Shown here piece by piece: positions 7,851-14,696 of a stretch of DNA of 18,595 nt (position 1 is its first letter; every line of letters starts with the position of its first letter). A program made the position numbers and the translations under genes. The stretch covers positions 1 to 18,595 of the forward strand of contig DNTB01000008.1 of assembly GCA_003499525.1 (NCBI GenBank), written 5' to 3'. Below the pieces are notes generated by a model. That model did not search any database. It was given only the letters and a program-made list of their open reading frames with translations, and was not told the origin of the DNA. The DNA is from Flavobacteriales bacterium. Its GTDB lineage: Bacteria; Bacteroidota; Bacteroidia; Flavobacteriales_G; Salibacteraceae.

Positions 7851-8361
7851 CCGAGTGAAGAAGCTAATTATTTCAGTGTCTATTGCACTTCCTTTGGCTG
7901 TAGCAGCTTTATATCTGATGCCCAAAGCGGGTGCTAACGCTTCCTGGATCAAAGCTATCCCTCATTTTAATGCGGTTCTGAATTCCATAACAGCGCTCCT
8001 GCTGATGGCTGGATATTGGGCCATTAGATCAGGCAAAAAAGAACTCCATCGCAGAATAATGTTTTCAGCATTGGTACTTTCAGCCTTGTTTTTGGTGGGC
8101 TATGTTATTTATCATGCCAATGTGGAAAGCGTAAAGTATGGTGGGGAAGGACTTATTCGCAGTGTTTATTTGTTTATTCTGCTTACGCATATAGTTTTAG
8201 CGGCTGTAATAGTTCCCCTGGTACTGATCAGTTTCTCCAGAGCACTTGCACAAAAGTTTGACAAACACCGCAAAATTGCGCGCTGGACATTGCCCTTGTG
8301 GCTTTATGTGGCTGTGACAGGTGTTATTGTATATTTCATGATCTCACCTTATTACTCATGA
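7783..8361 (+). CDS. DUF420 family membrane protein (oxidase assembly)
   Basis: A 192-residue protein with about five membrane helices. The family includes B. subtilis YozB and S. aureus CtaM, the latter implicated in aa3 oxidase maturation. Conserved histidines typical of the family are present: PHFNAVLN (H61), KKELHRRIM (H89), YVIYHAN (H111), LLTHIVLA (H136) and KFDKHRKIARWT (H162), along with the YGGEG loop (119-123) and a C-terminal VTGVIVYFMISPYY. They are candidate copper ligands by inference. Start choice is uncertain. The ATG at 7783 overlaps the Sco gene by 68 bases; a GTG at 7855, 4 bases after the Sco stop, gives MKKLIISVSIALP and 168 residues, closer to the usual short N-terminus of relatives. 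The stop overlaps the next ATG by 4 bases. Confidence 0.85.
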   Translation: MSDSKNIAPTVNPDQSSLNEKGSRVKKLIISVSIALPLAVAALYLMPKAGANASWIKAIPHFNAVLNSITALLLMAGYWAIRSGKKELHRRIMFSALVLSALFLVGYVIYHANVESVKYGGEGLIRSVYLFILLTHIVLAAVIVPLVLISFSRALAQKFDKHRKIARWTLPLWLYVAVTGVIVYFMISPYYS

Positions 8362-8588
8362 AAAAGGCCTTGGTAGTTCTGGCAATTTTACTTTTTATCA
8401 TGGTCGATGTCCATGCTCAATGCAGTATGTGCAGAGCAGTGGTGGAAAGTGATATTTCCGGTAAAGGAACCGGAATCAATAATGCCATTATATACCTCAT
8501 GGTATTTCCCTATGCAATAATCGGGTTGATGGGCTATTTTTTAACCCGTCATTATCTCCGAGGTCGAAACGAACAGCTTAGTTCTTAG
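8358..8588 (+). CDS. Small secreted/membrane CxxC protein of the oxidase cluster
   Basis: A 76-residue protein starting at the ATG of the ATGA overlap with the DUF420 stop. It has a cleavable-looking signal peptide (MKKALVVLAILLFIMVDVHA), then QCSMCRAVVES with two cysteines (C22, C25), a short linker, one membrane helix (about 42-63) and a short basic tail. Short proteins with this CxMC start and a YLM..PY helix occur beside DUF420 genes in other Bacteroidota, to my recollection, without an assigned function. Placement as the last gene of the cluster and the exported CxxC suggest a role in copper handling or thiol chemistry for the oxidase; this is inference. The in-frame TTG at 8298 would place a Cys-rich nonsense stretch before the signal peptide and is rejected. 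Confidence 0.75.
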   Translation: MKKALVVLAILLFIMVDVHAQCSMCRAVVESDISGKGTGINNAIIYLMVFPYAIIGLMGYFLTRHYLRGRNEQLSS

Positions 8589-8668
8589 CCTTTCATCCGT
8601 ATTCGAAACCTGTCATCTCACTCCTGTTCGGACGATGTAATTGTACTACCTCAGAATTGTGGGAGGGC

Positions 8669-8676
8669 TAATTTTG
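8669..8676 (+). promoter_or_regulatory. Bacteroidota-type -7 promoter box before the TolC gene
   Basis: TAATTTTG matches the TAnnTTTG consensus exactly, in the 110-base gap between the oxidase cluster and the TolC gene, 22 bases before the ATG. A TTGT at 8641-8644 could be a -33 element, although the 24-base spacing is slightly long. The predicted transcript would start around 8683 with a short leader. Confidence 0.5.
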
Positions 8677-8698
8677 TTGATCTTCTAAACTTCATAAT

Positions 8699-10114
8699 AT
8701 GAGGATAGCCGCAACACTTCTAATTATTACTGTCTTTTTTCAAACCGGTAATACTCAGGAATACTGGGATCTTTCGAAGTGTATCAATTATGCCCTGGAA
8801 AATAATCTCGATATTCAATCGGCAGGATTAAATAGGGACCTGAGCGAGAGAGGAGTTCAGCTCGCTAAAGGTCAGTATTTACCAAGTTTGAATGCTTCGG
8901 CTTATTACGGTTTCAATTTCGGTCAGGCCATTGACCCCTTTACTAACCAGTTTGCAGTCAACTCGGTCCAAACCGGTAACCTTAATTTGGGACTAAACTG
9001 GACCATTTTTAATGGTTTACAGCGGTTAAATCAGCTCGAACAGAGCAGATTGGACCTACAGTCCAACGAATACGCTTATACTAACGCTCAATATATCGCG
9101 AGCCTGGCTGTTACGACCTCATACCTGCAAATCCTTTTTAACATTGAGAACCTGAAGGTTGCAGAAGAGCAAATAGCCATTACCCGTCAGCAGGTAGACA
9201 GAACGGAAAAATTAGTTGAGGCAGGTAGTGCACCACAGGGTCAGCTCTATGATATCGAAGCTCAGTTGGCCAGAGAAGATTTGGCAAAAGTTGATGCTGA
9301 AAATGCCATGACGCTCTCTTATTTAGACTTAAAGCAACTTTTACGGCTGCCCGGGGATACGACTATTCAAATATTGGAACCTACCGATCTTGATGAAGAA
9401 GAACTCAAACTACCTGAAAGCTTGCAGGGAGTCATACAGAATGCCTATAACAGTTATCCCAGTATCAAGAGTCAGGAATTCAGCCTTTTGAGTGCTGAAA
9501 AAGGAATCACCATAGCCAAGGGAGTTTATTATCCTACCCTCAGCTTATCCGGATCTTTAGGAAGTGGGTATTCGCAAAACCAAAGGGAAATAATAGGTGC
9601 AACTCCTGCTGGAACTGAGCCCATAGGATTTGTAGAGAATAGTCTTGAAACTGTAGTTGCACCTACCTTCAACACCACCTCCAGAGTGCAGGAAATGAAC
9701 GTACAGCTCGAGAACAACTTCAACCAAACCTTTGGTTTTGCTCTGAGTATCCCAATATTCAATAGATTCCAGAATTCTTTTAATGTCAATCAGGCTAAGA
9801 TTAATTATGCTCAAAGCGAAAATGCACTTGAAAGGGAAAAACAACAGGTTAGACAGGATATTGAACGCGCATATGCCGATGCCGTGGCCGCCTACAAGAG
9901 GTATTATTCTACAGAAAAAAGTATGGTGGCACTACAGGAAGCTTTTGACTATGCCGAAAAGCGATTTAATGTGGGAATGATCAATGCAGTAGATTACAAC
10001 CTCGCTAAAAATAACCTGACCAGGGCCAAGAGCGATTTAGTTAGGGCAAAGTACGAATATGTTTTCCGCAGGAAGATTTTGGATTTTTATCAAGGCATTC
10101 CTTTAAAATTATAG
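8699..10114 (+). CDS. TolC family outer-membrane efflux protein
   Basis: A 471-residue outer-membrane channel of tripartite efflux or type I export systems. It has a signal peptide (MRIAATLLIITVFFQTGNTQ). Two repeats, each with long helical hairpins and a strand region, are recognisable: WDLSKCINYALENNLDIQ opens the first, and SLQGVIQNAYNSYPSIKSQEF (about 240-260) opens the second. Barrel-type segments are NASAYYGFNFGQAIDPFTNQ and LNWTIFNGLQRLNQLEQSR in the first half, and LSGSLGSGYSQN and LSIPIFNRFQNSFNVNQAK in the second. The C-terminus has the FNVGMINAVDYNLAKNNL pattern usual for the family. It is followed after 2 bases by the adaptor gene, with which it should form one unit. A TAnnTTTG box lies upstream. 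Confidence 0.92.
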   Translation: MRIAATLLIITVFFQTGNTQEYWDLSKCINYALENNLDIQSAGLNRDLSERGVQLAKGQYLPSLNASAYYGFNFGQAIDPFTNQFAVNSVQTGNLNLGLNWTIFNGLQRLNQLEQSRLDLQSNEYAYTNAQYIASLAVTTSYLQILFNIENLKVAEEQIAITRQQVDRTEKLVEAGSAPQGQLYDIEAQLAREDLAKVDAENAMTLSYLDLKQLLRLPGDTTIQILEPTDLDEEELKLPESLQGVIQNAYNSYPSIKSQEFSLLSAEKGITIAKGVYYPTLSLSGSLGSGYSQNQREIIGATPAGTEPIGFVENSLETVVAPTFNTTSRVQEMNVQLENNFNQTFGFALSIPIFNRFQNSFNVNQAKINYAQSENALEREKQQVRQDIERAYADAVAAYKRYYSTEKSMVALQEAFDYAEKRFNVGMINAVDYNLAKNNLTRAKSDLVRAKYEYVFRRKILDFYQGIPLKL

Positions 10115-10116
10115 AC

Positions 10117-11436
10117 ATGAAAAAGTCGACCTGGATTTATATCGGAGCTGGTGTATTGATAATAGTTCTCATAGCGTTGGCCATCTTTAAGAACAAAGAG
10201 GGTCATTCAGATCATGAGGTTACTACTGAAAAAGCCAGTCAAAGATCTATTGATGAACTGGTTACTGCAACTGGCCAGATACAACCTGTAATGGAGGTCA
10301 AAATATCACCTGAAGTTTCCGGAGAGATTATAATCCTGTCGGTTGAAGAAGGGCAGAAAGTCAATGAAGGAGATCACCTGGTAACTATTAATCCTGACCT
10401 TTTTGAATCTATCGTAAATAGGGCCGAAGCTTCATTGAATTCGTCCAGAGCTAACGTGGCCAATTCAAAAGCGAGATTGGAACAAACAAAAGCAAGACTG
10501 ATCAATGCTGAAGCAGAGTATAAACGTCAGAAGGAGCTTTTTGAAGACAAGGTGATATCTCAATCCGACATGGATCGGGCGACAAGTGATTATGAAGTGG
10601 CTAAAAGTGAGGTTTTAGCGGCCGAAGAGAGTCTTAAAGGGGCTGAATATAATGCTAAAAGTGCCCAGGCCAGCGTGACGGAGGCTCGAGATAATCTGAA
10701 AAGAACTACTATTTATTCCCCCTCAGATGGAGTTGTTTCGATGCTCAATGTCGAAAAAGGAGAGCGAGTGGTAGGAACCGCACAGATGGCTGGAACGGAA
10801 ATGATGCGCGTTGCCGATCTCAAGGAAATGGAAGTAAATGTTGAAGTAAATGAAAGCGACATTGTAAAAGTGAAAATTGGCCAAAGTGCTGATATTGAGG
10901 TCGATGCTTATCGCGATCGTAAATTTCGGGGAACGGTAACCGAAATTGCGAATTCTTCATCATCCAGCCTGTTGCAGGGATCCAACGATATAACGGTATT
11001 CAATGTTATGGTGCTGATCGACCGTAACTCCTACACGGACTTGCTCAATGAAGAAAATCCACACCTCTCACCCTTTCGACCCGGAATGTCAGCAACAGTA
11101 GACATTGAAACCAACAGCAGATCTGATGTCATTACCGTTCCAATTCAGTCAGTGACGCTGCGCCCCGATTCATTGATAGAAGGAGAATCCAGAAGTCGAA
11201 GGAGCATTAGTTTTGATGATTACGAAGACGACGAGTTAAGCGAAGTCGTTTTTATCAGGGAGGGTGATCAAGCGGTGAAGAAGAAAGTGAAAACCGGAAT
11301 TCAAAACACCCGTTATATCGAAATTCTAGAAGGGTTGGATGAAGGAGATGAAGTGGTTTCAGGTCCTTATTCTATCGTATCCAAAAAACTCATGGACGGA
11401 GATGAAATCAAAATCAAAGAAAACCGGGATGAGTGA
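10117..11436 (+). CDS. HlyD/MacA-like periplasmic adaptor of an efflux system
   Basis: A 439-residue membrane-fusion protein linking an inner-membrane pump to TolC. It has an N-terminal membrane anchor (residues 5-23), a first half-lipoyl segment (VKISPEVSGEIIILSVEEGQ, about 60-79), a long alpha-helical coiled-coil hairpin (about 105-195, rich in Ala/Glu/Lys), the second half-lipoyl segment (TTIYSPSDGVVSMLNVEKGE, about 198-217), a beta-barrel domain (VNVEVNESDIVKVKIGQ) and a membrane-proximal domain with LEGLDEGDEVVSGPY. A Ser/Arg then acidic insert (ESRSRRSISFDDYEDDELSE, about 355-374) is an odd, probably disordered loop. The layout is MacA-like, but no ABC or RND pump gene follows in this window. 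It overlaps tsaB by 8 bases. Confidence 0.9.
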   Translation: MKKSTWIYIGAGVLIIVLIALAIFKNKEGHSDHEVTTEKASQRSIDELVTATGQIQPVMEVKISPEVSGEIIILSVEEGQKVNEGDHLVTINPDLFESIVNRAEASLNSSRANVANSKARLEQTKARLINAEAEYKRQKELFEDKVISQSDMDRATSDYEVAKSEVLAAEESLKGAEYNAKSAQASVTEARDNLKRTTIYSPSDGVVSMLNVEKGERVVGTAQMAGTEMMRVADLKEMEVNVEVNESDIVKVKIGQSADIEVDAYRDRKFRGTVTEIANSSSSSLLQGSNDITVFNVMVLIDRNSYTDLLNEENPHLSPFRPGMSATVDIETNSRSDVITVPIQSVTLRPDSLIEGESRSRRSISFDDYEDDELSEVVFIREGDQAVKKKVKTGIQNTRYIEILEGLDEGDEVVSGPYSIVSKKLMDGDEIKIKENRDE

Positions 11437-12112
11437 TCCTGTTTTTCTGCTGATTGAAACTGCTACCGAAGTATGCTCTGTAGGCATTTCAAGGGGTAAA
11501 AAAATCACTGTAAAACGCGAGACTTTTCAGGGCAATTCACACGCTGAGAACATCGGAAGATTTGTGGTGGAACTACAGCAAGAGCTCAAAATAGAACCGG
11601 AGGCTTACGATGCTGTGGTAATTTCTGGTGGGCCCGGCTCCTACACCGGACTGCGCATTGGAACATCCTTTGCTAAGGGGATGTGCTTTGGAAAAGACCT
11701 TCCTCTGATCGCAATAAACACCCTTGAAGGGCTCTCAAGAAACCCTCAGGTCAGAAATCTCAAAGGTTTGCGAATTCCCATGTTGGATGCTCGCCGAATG
11801 GAGGTTTATGCTTCATGTTACGATGAAAATGACTCCTGTATTCTTGAGCCGGCGCCGCTCGTTCTTGACAACGAATCTTTCGGTGATTTCGATGGTAAGG
11901 AGCTTCACTTTTTTGGAAATGGTATGCCGAAGTTCAGGGAGATTTCGAAAGTTAGGAATGCGAAATTCTACGATGAAGTTAACCCTAATGTAGATGGATT
12001 AGCTGAATTGGCCTACACAAAATTCATAGCTGGAGAGTTTGCGGATGTGGCGTATTTCGAACCGGAGTATTTGAAGGCATTTATTGCTGGGCCTCCCAAA
12101 AAGATGCTTTGA
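11429..12112 (+). CDS. tsaB: tRNA t6A biosynthesis protein TsaB
   Basis: A 227-residue ASKHA-fold protein that partners TsaD (and TsaE) in making threonylcarbamoyl-adenosine at position 37 of ANN-decoding tRNAs in the cytoplasm. Diagnostic motifs are FLLIETATEVCSVGIS at the N-terminus, NSHAENI (H38), GGPGSYTGLRIG (67-78), INTLEGL (96-102), LDARRMEVYAS (119-129) and a C-terminal YFEPEYLKAF. Length is normal. The ATG at 11429 lies inside the last codons of the adaptor gene (8-base overlap, different frame); an in-frame upstream ATG at 11339 would add 30 atypical residues. The coupling to an efflux adaptor is positional only. It closes the plus-strand block. Confidence 0.93.
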   Translation: MSDPVFLLIETATEVCSVGISRGKKITVKRETFQGNSHAENIGRFVVELQQELKIEPEAYDAVVISGGPGSYTGLRIGTSFAKGMCFGKDLPLIAINTLEGLSRNPQVRNLKGLRIPMLDARRMEVYASCYDENDSCILEPAPLVLDNESFGDFDGKELHFFGNGMPKFREISKVRNAKFYDEVNPNVDGLAELAYTKFIAGEFADVAYFEPEYLKAFIAGPPKKML

Positions 12113-12226
12113 GTTGAAGCATATGAGCTGATAAAGCAGGTCTTTCAATTCAGGGGGTGGGAATATTACTAAAGTTGGACGACTCTAAAAAACTATCTAC
12201 AACAAGTAATTTCAATTGACCGTGCC

Positions 12227-12248
12227 AACATTGGGACAAAATGTTTTT
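12227..12248 (+). terminator. Weak possible terminator after tsaB
   Basis: A 6-bp AT-rich stem AACATT / AATGTT (12227-12232 and 12240-12245) with a 7-base loop runs into TTTTT (12244-12248). It is correctly placed to end the plus-strand operon, about 115 bases after the tsaB stop, but the stem is thermodynamically weak. Confidence 0.28.
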
Positions 12249-12267
12249 ATTGAATCGGACATGCCTG

Positions 12268-12333
12268 TAACACTATGCTCCAGCTTTTAGCTTGCGAGGC
12301 TTGGCAATGTTAGTGGCTGTAGTGAGCTGGCAT
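12268..12333. repeat. Imperfect palindrome, attC-like, in the gap after tsaB
   Basis: The 230-base gap between tsaB and the minus-strand cassette has no gene. It contains nested inverted segments: outer TAACA / TGTTA (12268-12272, 12308-12312) and inner TGCTCCAGC / GCTTGGCA (12276-12284, 12299-12306; one bulge and one mismatch) around a 14-base loop. An alternative fold pairs CACTATGCTCCAGC (12271-12284) with TAGTG and GCTGGCAT (12320-12324, 12326-12333). The AAC...GTT boundaries and an imperfect stem with an unpaired base recall integron attC sites. However, the spacers (3 and 1 bases) are shorter than usual and there is no second copy or integrase here. It may instead be a terminator-like or REP-like structure. 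Confidence 0.35.
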
Positions 12334-12343
12334 AAATTGAGTT

Positions 12344-13156
12344 TTAAAACAGCCTAATTTGATTCTCAATCTTCGGATGGAAGGTTCCAATAATGATAAA
12401 GGGGTTGTGAGAAACGTAGTGGTTTTTTTGTGTAGTCCCCAAATAGAAGTATAAGTCTTTGTTCATGGCAAAATCGTCAAAGTATTTTTTGTGAACATCC
12501 TCTATTACCTTTTGCTCATTCCCTTCTTGCCTGGCCAAACAGTTCCAAAAAAGCTGACCTGTTTCCCAATCTTCAATCATCATGTTGCTTACTTTCCCTT
12601 GATTGTCCTTAAACTTGAATTTGAATTTGTACGGTAGTTTCCTGACCACTTCAAATTCACCTTTCTTATTGGTCTCAAAAAGGTTTAATTGAGAAAGCGC
12701 ATCTAATTTCTTTTGACTCCAATCCCGATCTACGGGTTCAGCATAAAAGTCCAAAATCTCGGTTGGTTTGAATACTGCTAAAGAAGTGCCGATATTTTTG
12801 TCCTTTGCTTCTGCGATGAGTTCAGATAAATTGTAATAAATCTTGCCCAAGCAAAGCTTCTTTCGTTCTTCCCAATTTCGGGCGGTATCGATATGTCCAA
12901 CAACATTAATCTCCGTTTCTAAAGCTGCTGGCCTGAAGCTCTCCGGACGGAAATCACTTTTGTTTTTAACCAAGTCTAATTCAATCCAATCGTATTTCTT
13001 GTATTGCTCGGTGTAGGCTCGTTTGCGAAATGGTACTGGATAAATGCGTACCCAAGTTCCATCTTCCCGAAATCCAGCGGTACAAACTAATTCATCGTAT
13101 TTGGCAGAAATGGTCGGGTAGGTTTTTACGGTGATGAGCACTCGAGTCAGGGCCAT
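12344..13156 (-). CDS. Uncharacterised 270-residue protein coupled to the DUF488 gene
   Basis: I do not recognise this family by name. The protein is soluble, with no signal peptide or membrane helix. The N-terminal third holds the most conserved-looking motifs: RVLITVKTYPT (5-15), ELVCTAGFREDGTWVRIYP (22-40) and VPFRK (41-45), followed by YDWIELDL (55-62). The middle is charged and helix-rich; the C-terminus has MMIEDWETGQLFWNC (about 192-206) and LYFYLGTTQKNH plus PFIIIGTFHP (about 236-263). The charged, aromatic composition is compatible with nucleic-acid binding, but that is a guess. The ATG at 13156 comes one base after the stop of the upstream DUF488 gene (TAAAATG), so translation is very probably coupled and the two proteins likely work together. 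No nuclease or helicase motif was identified. Confidence 0.82.
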   Translation of the reverse strand: MALTRVLITVKTYPTISAKYDELVCTAGFREDGTWVRIYPVPFRKRAYTEQYKKYDWIELDLVKNKSDFRPESFRPAALETEINVVGHIDTARNWEERKKLCLGKIYYNLSELIAEAKDKNIGTSLAVFKPTEILDFYAEPVDRDWSQKKLDALSQLNLFETNKKGEFEVVRKLPYKFKFKFKDNQGKVSNMMIEDWETGQLFWNCLARQEGNEQKVIEDVHKKYFDDFAMNKDLYFYLGTTQKNHYVSHNPFIIIGTFHPKIENQIRLF

Positions 13157-13157
13157 T

Positions 13158-14042
13158 TTACAGATGTTTTAATGGGAATCCAAATGTATTTGACTGCTCA
13201 AGTGTCTCAGCCAAATGCGAGCGATGACATTTACATGGTTCTGCTTCAAAACAAGTTAAGGCAATGCGTTTGTTTTTTTTTAGCAAATCCAAAATCTGCT
13301 TTTGATGATCATTTGTTTCAGATAATGTCGTCTTGCGGTAATCGGCAAATAGTCGGTCGTAATCTGCTTGAGTTTCTAGCTTCTGGCGTTTGTCAGAGTT
13401 GATACCAACTTCGGGGATATGCAAATACTCAATTCCCAAGCTATTGCAATAACGTTTCAGCAGCGTTTTGCTAAAACCGAACTTCATGCTCAATGGGTTC
13501 TTCCGCACGTCAACCAAAAGTTTCACATTATTTTGGACGAGCTTTTGTAAATATTTCTCTAAAGAAATGCCTTCATAACCAATGGTAAACAAAGTGGCTT
13601 CTTCTTCTTTGGGCCTTGCTTTTTCTATACGCTCATACAATTCGCCTGGCAACATATCCTTGGCGATGGAACTACGAATGGCATAAAACGGAAAATTCAA
13701 ATACGTATGCTTTATGAGCGAATTGTTGCTCATTGACCCGTAATCTGTTACCACTTCTTGTAACAACTGACGGTCCGAAACTTTCAACTTTTGAAAATAG
13801 CTGGCAGTATCAGATTTACTGTATTTGTTTTCAGATTCTGACACGAAACCTTTTTTGACCATGGTGTTTATATCTGCTTTCGCAGAATAGGAGTAGCAAC
13901 CAAACCTATAAGGCACAAAGTCATACTCAGGATTCTGCTTTTTCATAGCATACAAAAACAGCAATTTTTGGAAGCGTAGCTCTTCCACTTCACTACCAAG
14001 TAATTCAATTAATCCCAATATGACTTTTCGTCTGTAAAACAC
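13158..14042 (-). CDS. SocA/Panacea-like N-terminal region fused to DUF488
   Basis: A 294-residue protein with two parts. Residues 1-145 (KVILGLIELLG, LRFQKLLFLYAMK at 22-34, PYRFGCYSYSAKADI at 44-58, VVTDYGSMSNNSLI at 97-110) resemble the SocA/Panacea (DUF4065-type) helical domain, which in known cases is an antitoxin or proteolysis-adaptor domain; this match is by eye. Residues 150-280 are DUF488: FTIGYEGIS (152-160), LLVDVRKNPLS (175-185), FGFS (188-191), IEYLHIPEVGI (204-214) and the strongly conserved TCFEAEPCKCHRSHLAE (263-279), where Cys, Glu, His and Arg look like an active or metal site. DUF488 has no settled biochemical function that I know of. The start is GTG at 14042 with a promoter box 5 bases upstream. 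The stop is one base before the next gene. Confidence 0.82.
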   Translation of the reverse strand: MFYRRKVILGLIELLGSEVEELRFQKLLFLYAMKKQNPEYDFVPYRFGCYSYSAKADINTMVKKGFVSESENKYSKSDTASYFQKLKVSDRQLLQEVVTDYGSMSNNSLIKHTYLNFPFYAIRSSIAKDMLPGELYERIEKARPKEEEATLFTIGYEGISLEKYLQKLVQNNVKLLVDVRKNPLSMKFGFSKTLLKRYCNSLGIEYLHIPEVGINSDKRQKLETQADYDRLFADYRKTTLSETNDHQKQILDLLKKNKRIALTCFEAEPCKCHRSHLAETLEQSNTFGFPLKHL

Positions 14043-14046
14043 CGCA

Positions 14047-14054
14047 CAAATTTA
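14047..14054 (-). promoter_or_regulatory. Bacteroidota-type -7 box for the DUF488 cassette
   Basis: On the minus strand TAAATTTG fits TAnnTTTG exactly and ends 5 bases before the GTG start at 14042. That would put the transcription start at or next to the start codon, so the mRNA may be leaderless. No convincing -33 TTTG was found at the expected distance. Confidence 0.42.
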
Positions 14055-14098
14055 GAGTTAGTTTTTATGCCATCGGCTTTAAACTTTATGGACTTATT

Positions 14099-14404
14099 TT
14101 GTTTGCATATGCGGTTATCGCGTTTCTGGATAGAAAGAAGACTAAAGACAGTTTTAACTCGGGTATTAGAGTAGCCTTCTTCACCATCCTTTCAGTCTTA
14201 ATCGTTTATTTGGGGTTAATCTTAATCGGAAAAGCGACTCTGGATTTAGATGCCTTGCTTCTGGGCATTTTAATACCGATGGTAGCGGGAATTTTTGTGA
14301 GTTTGATTAAATCTACATGGCTTCAGAGTGTTAGTAGCTTTAAATTGTGGTTGATTCTCGCCCCTTTCGTTCTTCTAGTTTTGTTCTTGCTTCAATTATC
14401 CTAG
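14099..14404 (+). CDS. Small membrane protein with uncertain or missing start
   Basis: An unrecognised hydrophobic protein of about 101 residues if read from a TTG at 14099. Three or four membrane helices are evident: residues 1-9 as the tail of a first helix, then about 22-45, 50-67 and 81-100. The charged loop LDRKKTKDSFNSG follows the first. The frame stays open upstream without an ATG, and the upstream codons (IGFKLYGLIL) look like the natural start of the first helix. So either a rare start codon is used or the 5' end was lost when the divergent DUF488 cassette arrived. It sits 56 bases from the GTG of that gene. No function is proposed. Confidence 0.45.
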   Translation: MFAYAVIAFLDRKKTKDSFNSGIRVAFFTILSVLIVYLGLILIGKATLDLDALLLGILIPMVAGIFVSLIKSTWLQSVSSFKLWLILAPFVLLVLFLLQLS

Positions 14405-14432
14405 CCTTCTTTAATATCAGAGTCCACATTGT

Positions 14433-14696
14433 CTAATAAAACTTATAGGTCAACTCCATAATTTCAATCCGGCCGATGTCAACTTGTCTGCGAAGGATGT
14501 GTTCGAGAAGTCCGTTTTTGTAGAGAAACTCCATGTGCCAGACCAAATCGCCGTTTTCATAATAATGATGTCTTTGCAGGGTGTCGTTTTCATACACCGC
14601 CACGTAACGTAGGTCTGATATAATAAATTCGTTAGTCACATCAATAGAGGAGGATAACTTACAAAATACTAGAGAGCTTTGCTTTCTCGTGAACCA
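14433..14696 (-). pseudogene. Possible gene remnant, 68-87 codons, no good start
   Basis: The minus-strand frame is open from just after the TAG at 14697-14699 down to the TAG at 14433-14435. It has no ATG; a GTG at 14639 would give 68 residues. The peptide reads like real protein rather than noise: VAVYENDTLQRHHYYENGD and LVWHMEFLYKNGLLEHIL look like paired beta-hairpin repeats of the MORN/YwqK-antitoxin kind, as a loose resemblance only. Upstream residues (SSLVFCKLSSS) recall a damaged lipoprotein signal. It may be the 3' fragment of a lost gene. It lies downstream of the two T9SS genes on the same strand. Confidence 0.3.

Noticed and set aside
11339..11428. Upstream ATG start for TsaB
   Set aside because: It adds 30 Lys/Ser-rich residues that are an out-of-frame reading of the adaptor gene.
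12104..12122. ATGCTT/AAGCAT hairpin at the tsaB stop as a terminator
   Set aside because: It is not followed by a T-tract on either useful strand.
13172..13402. Plus-strand frame opposite the DUF488 gene
   Set aside because: It is antisense to a well-supported domain and lacks recognisable protein features.
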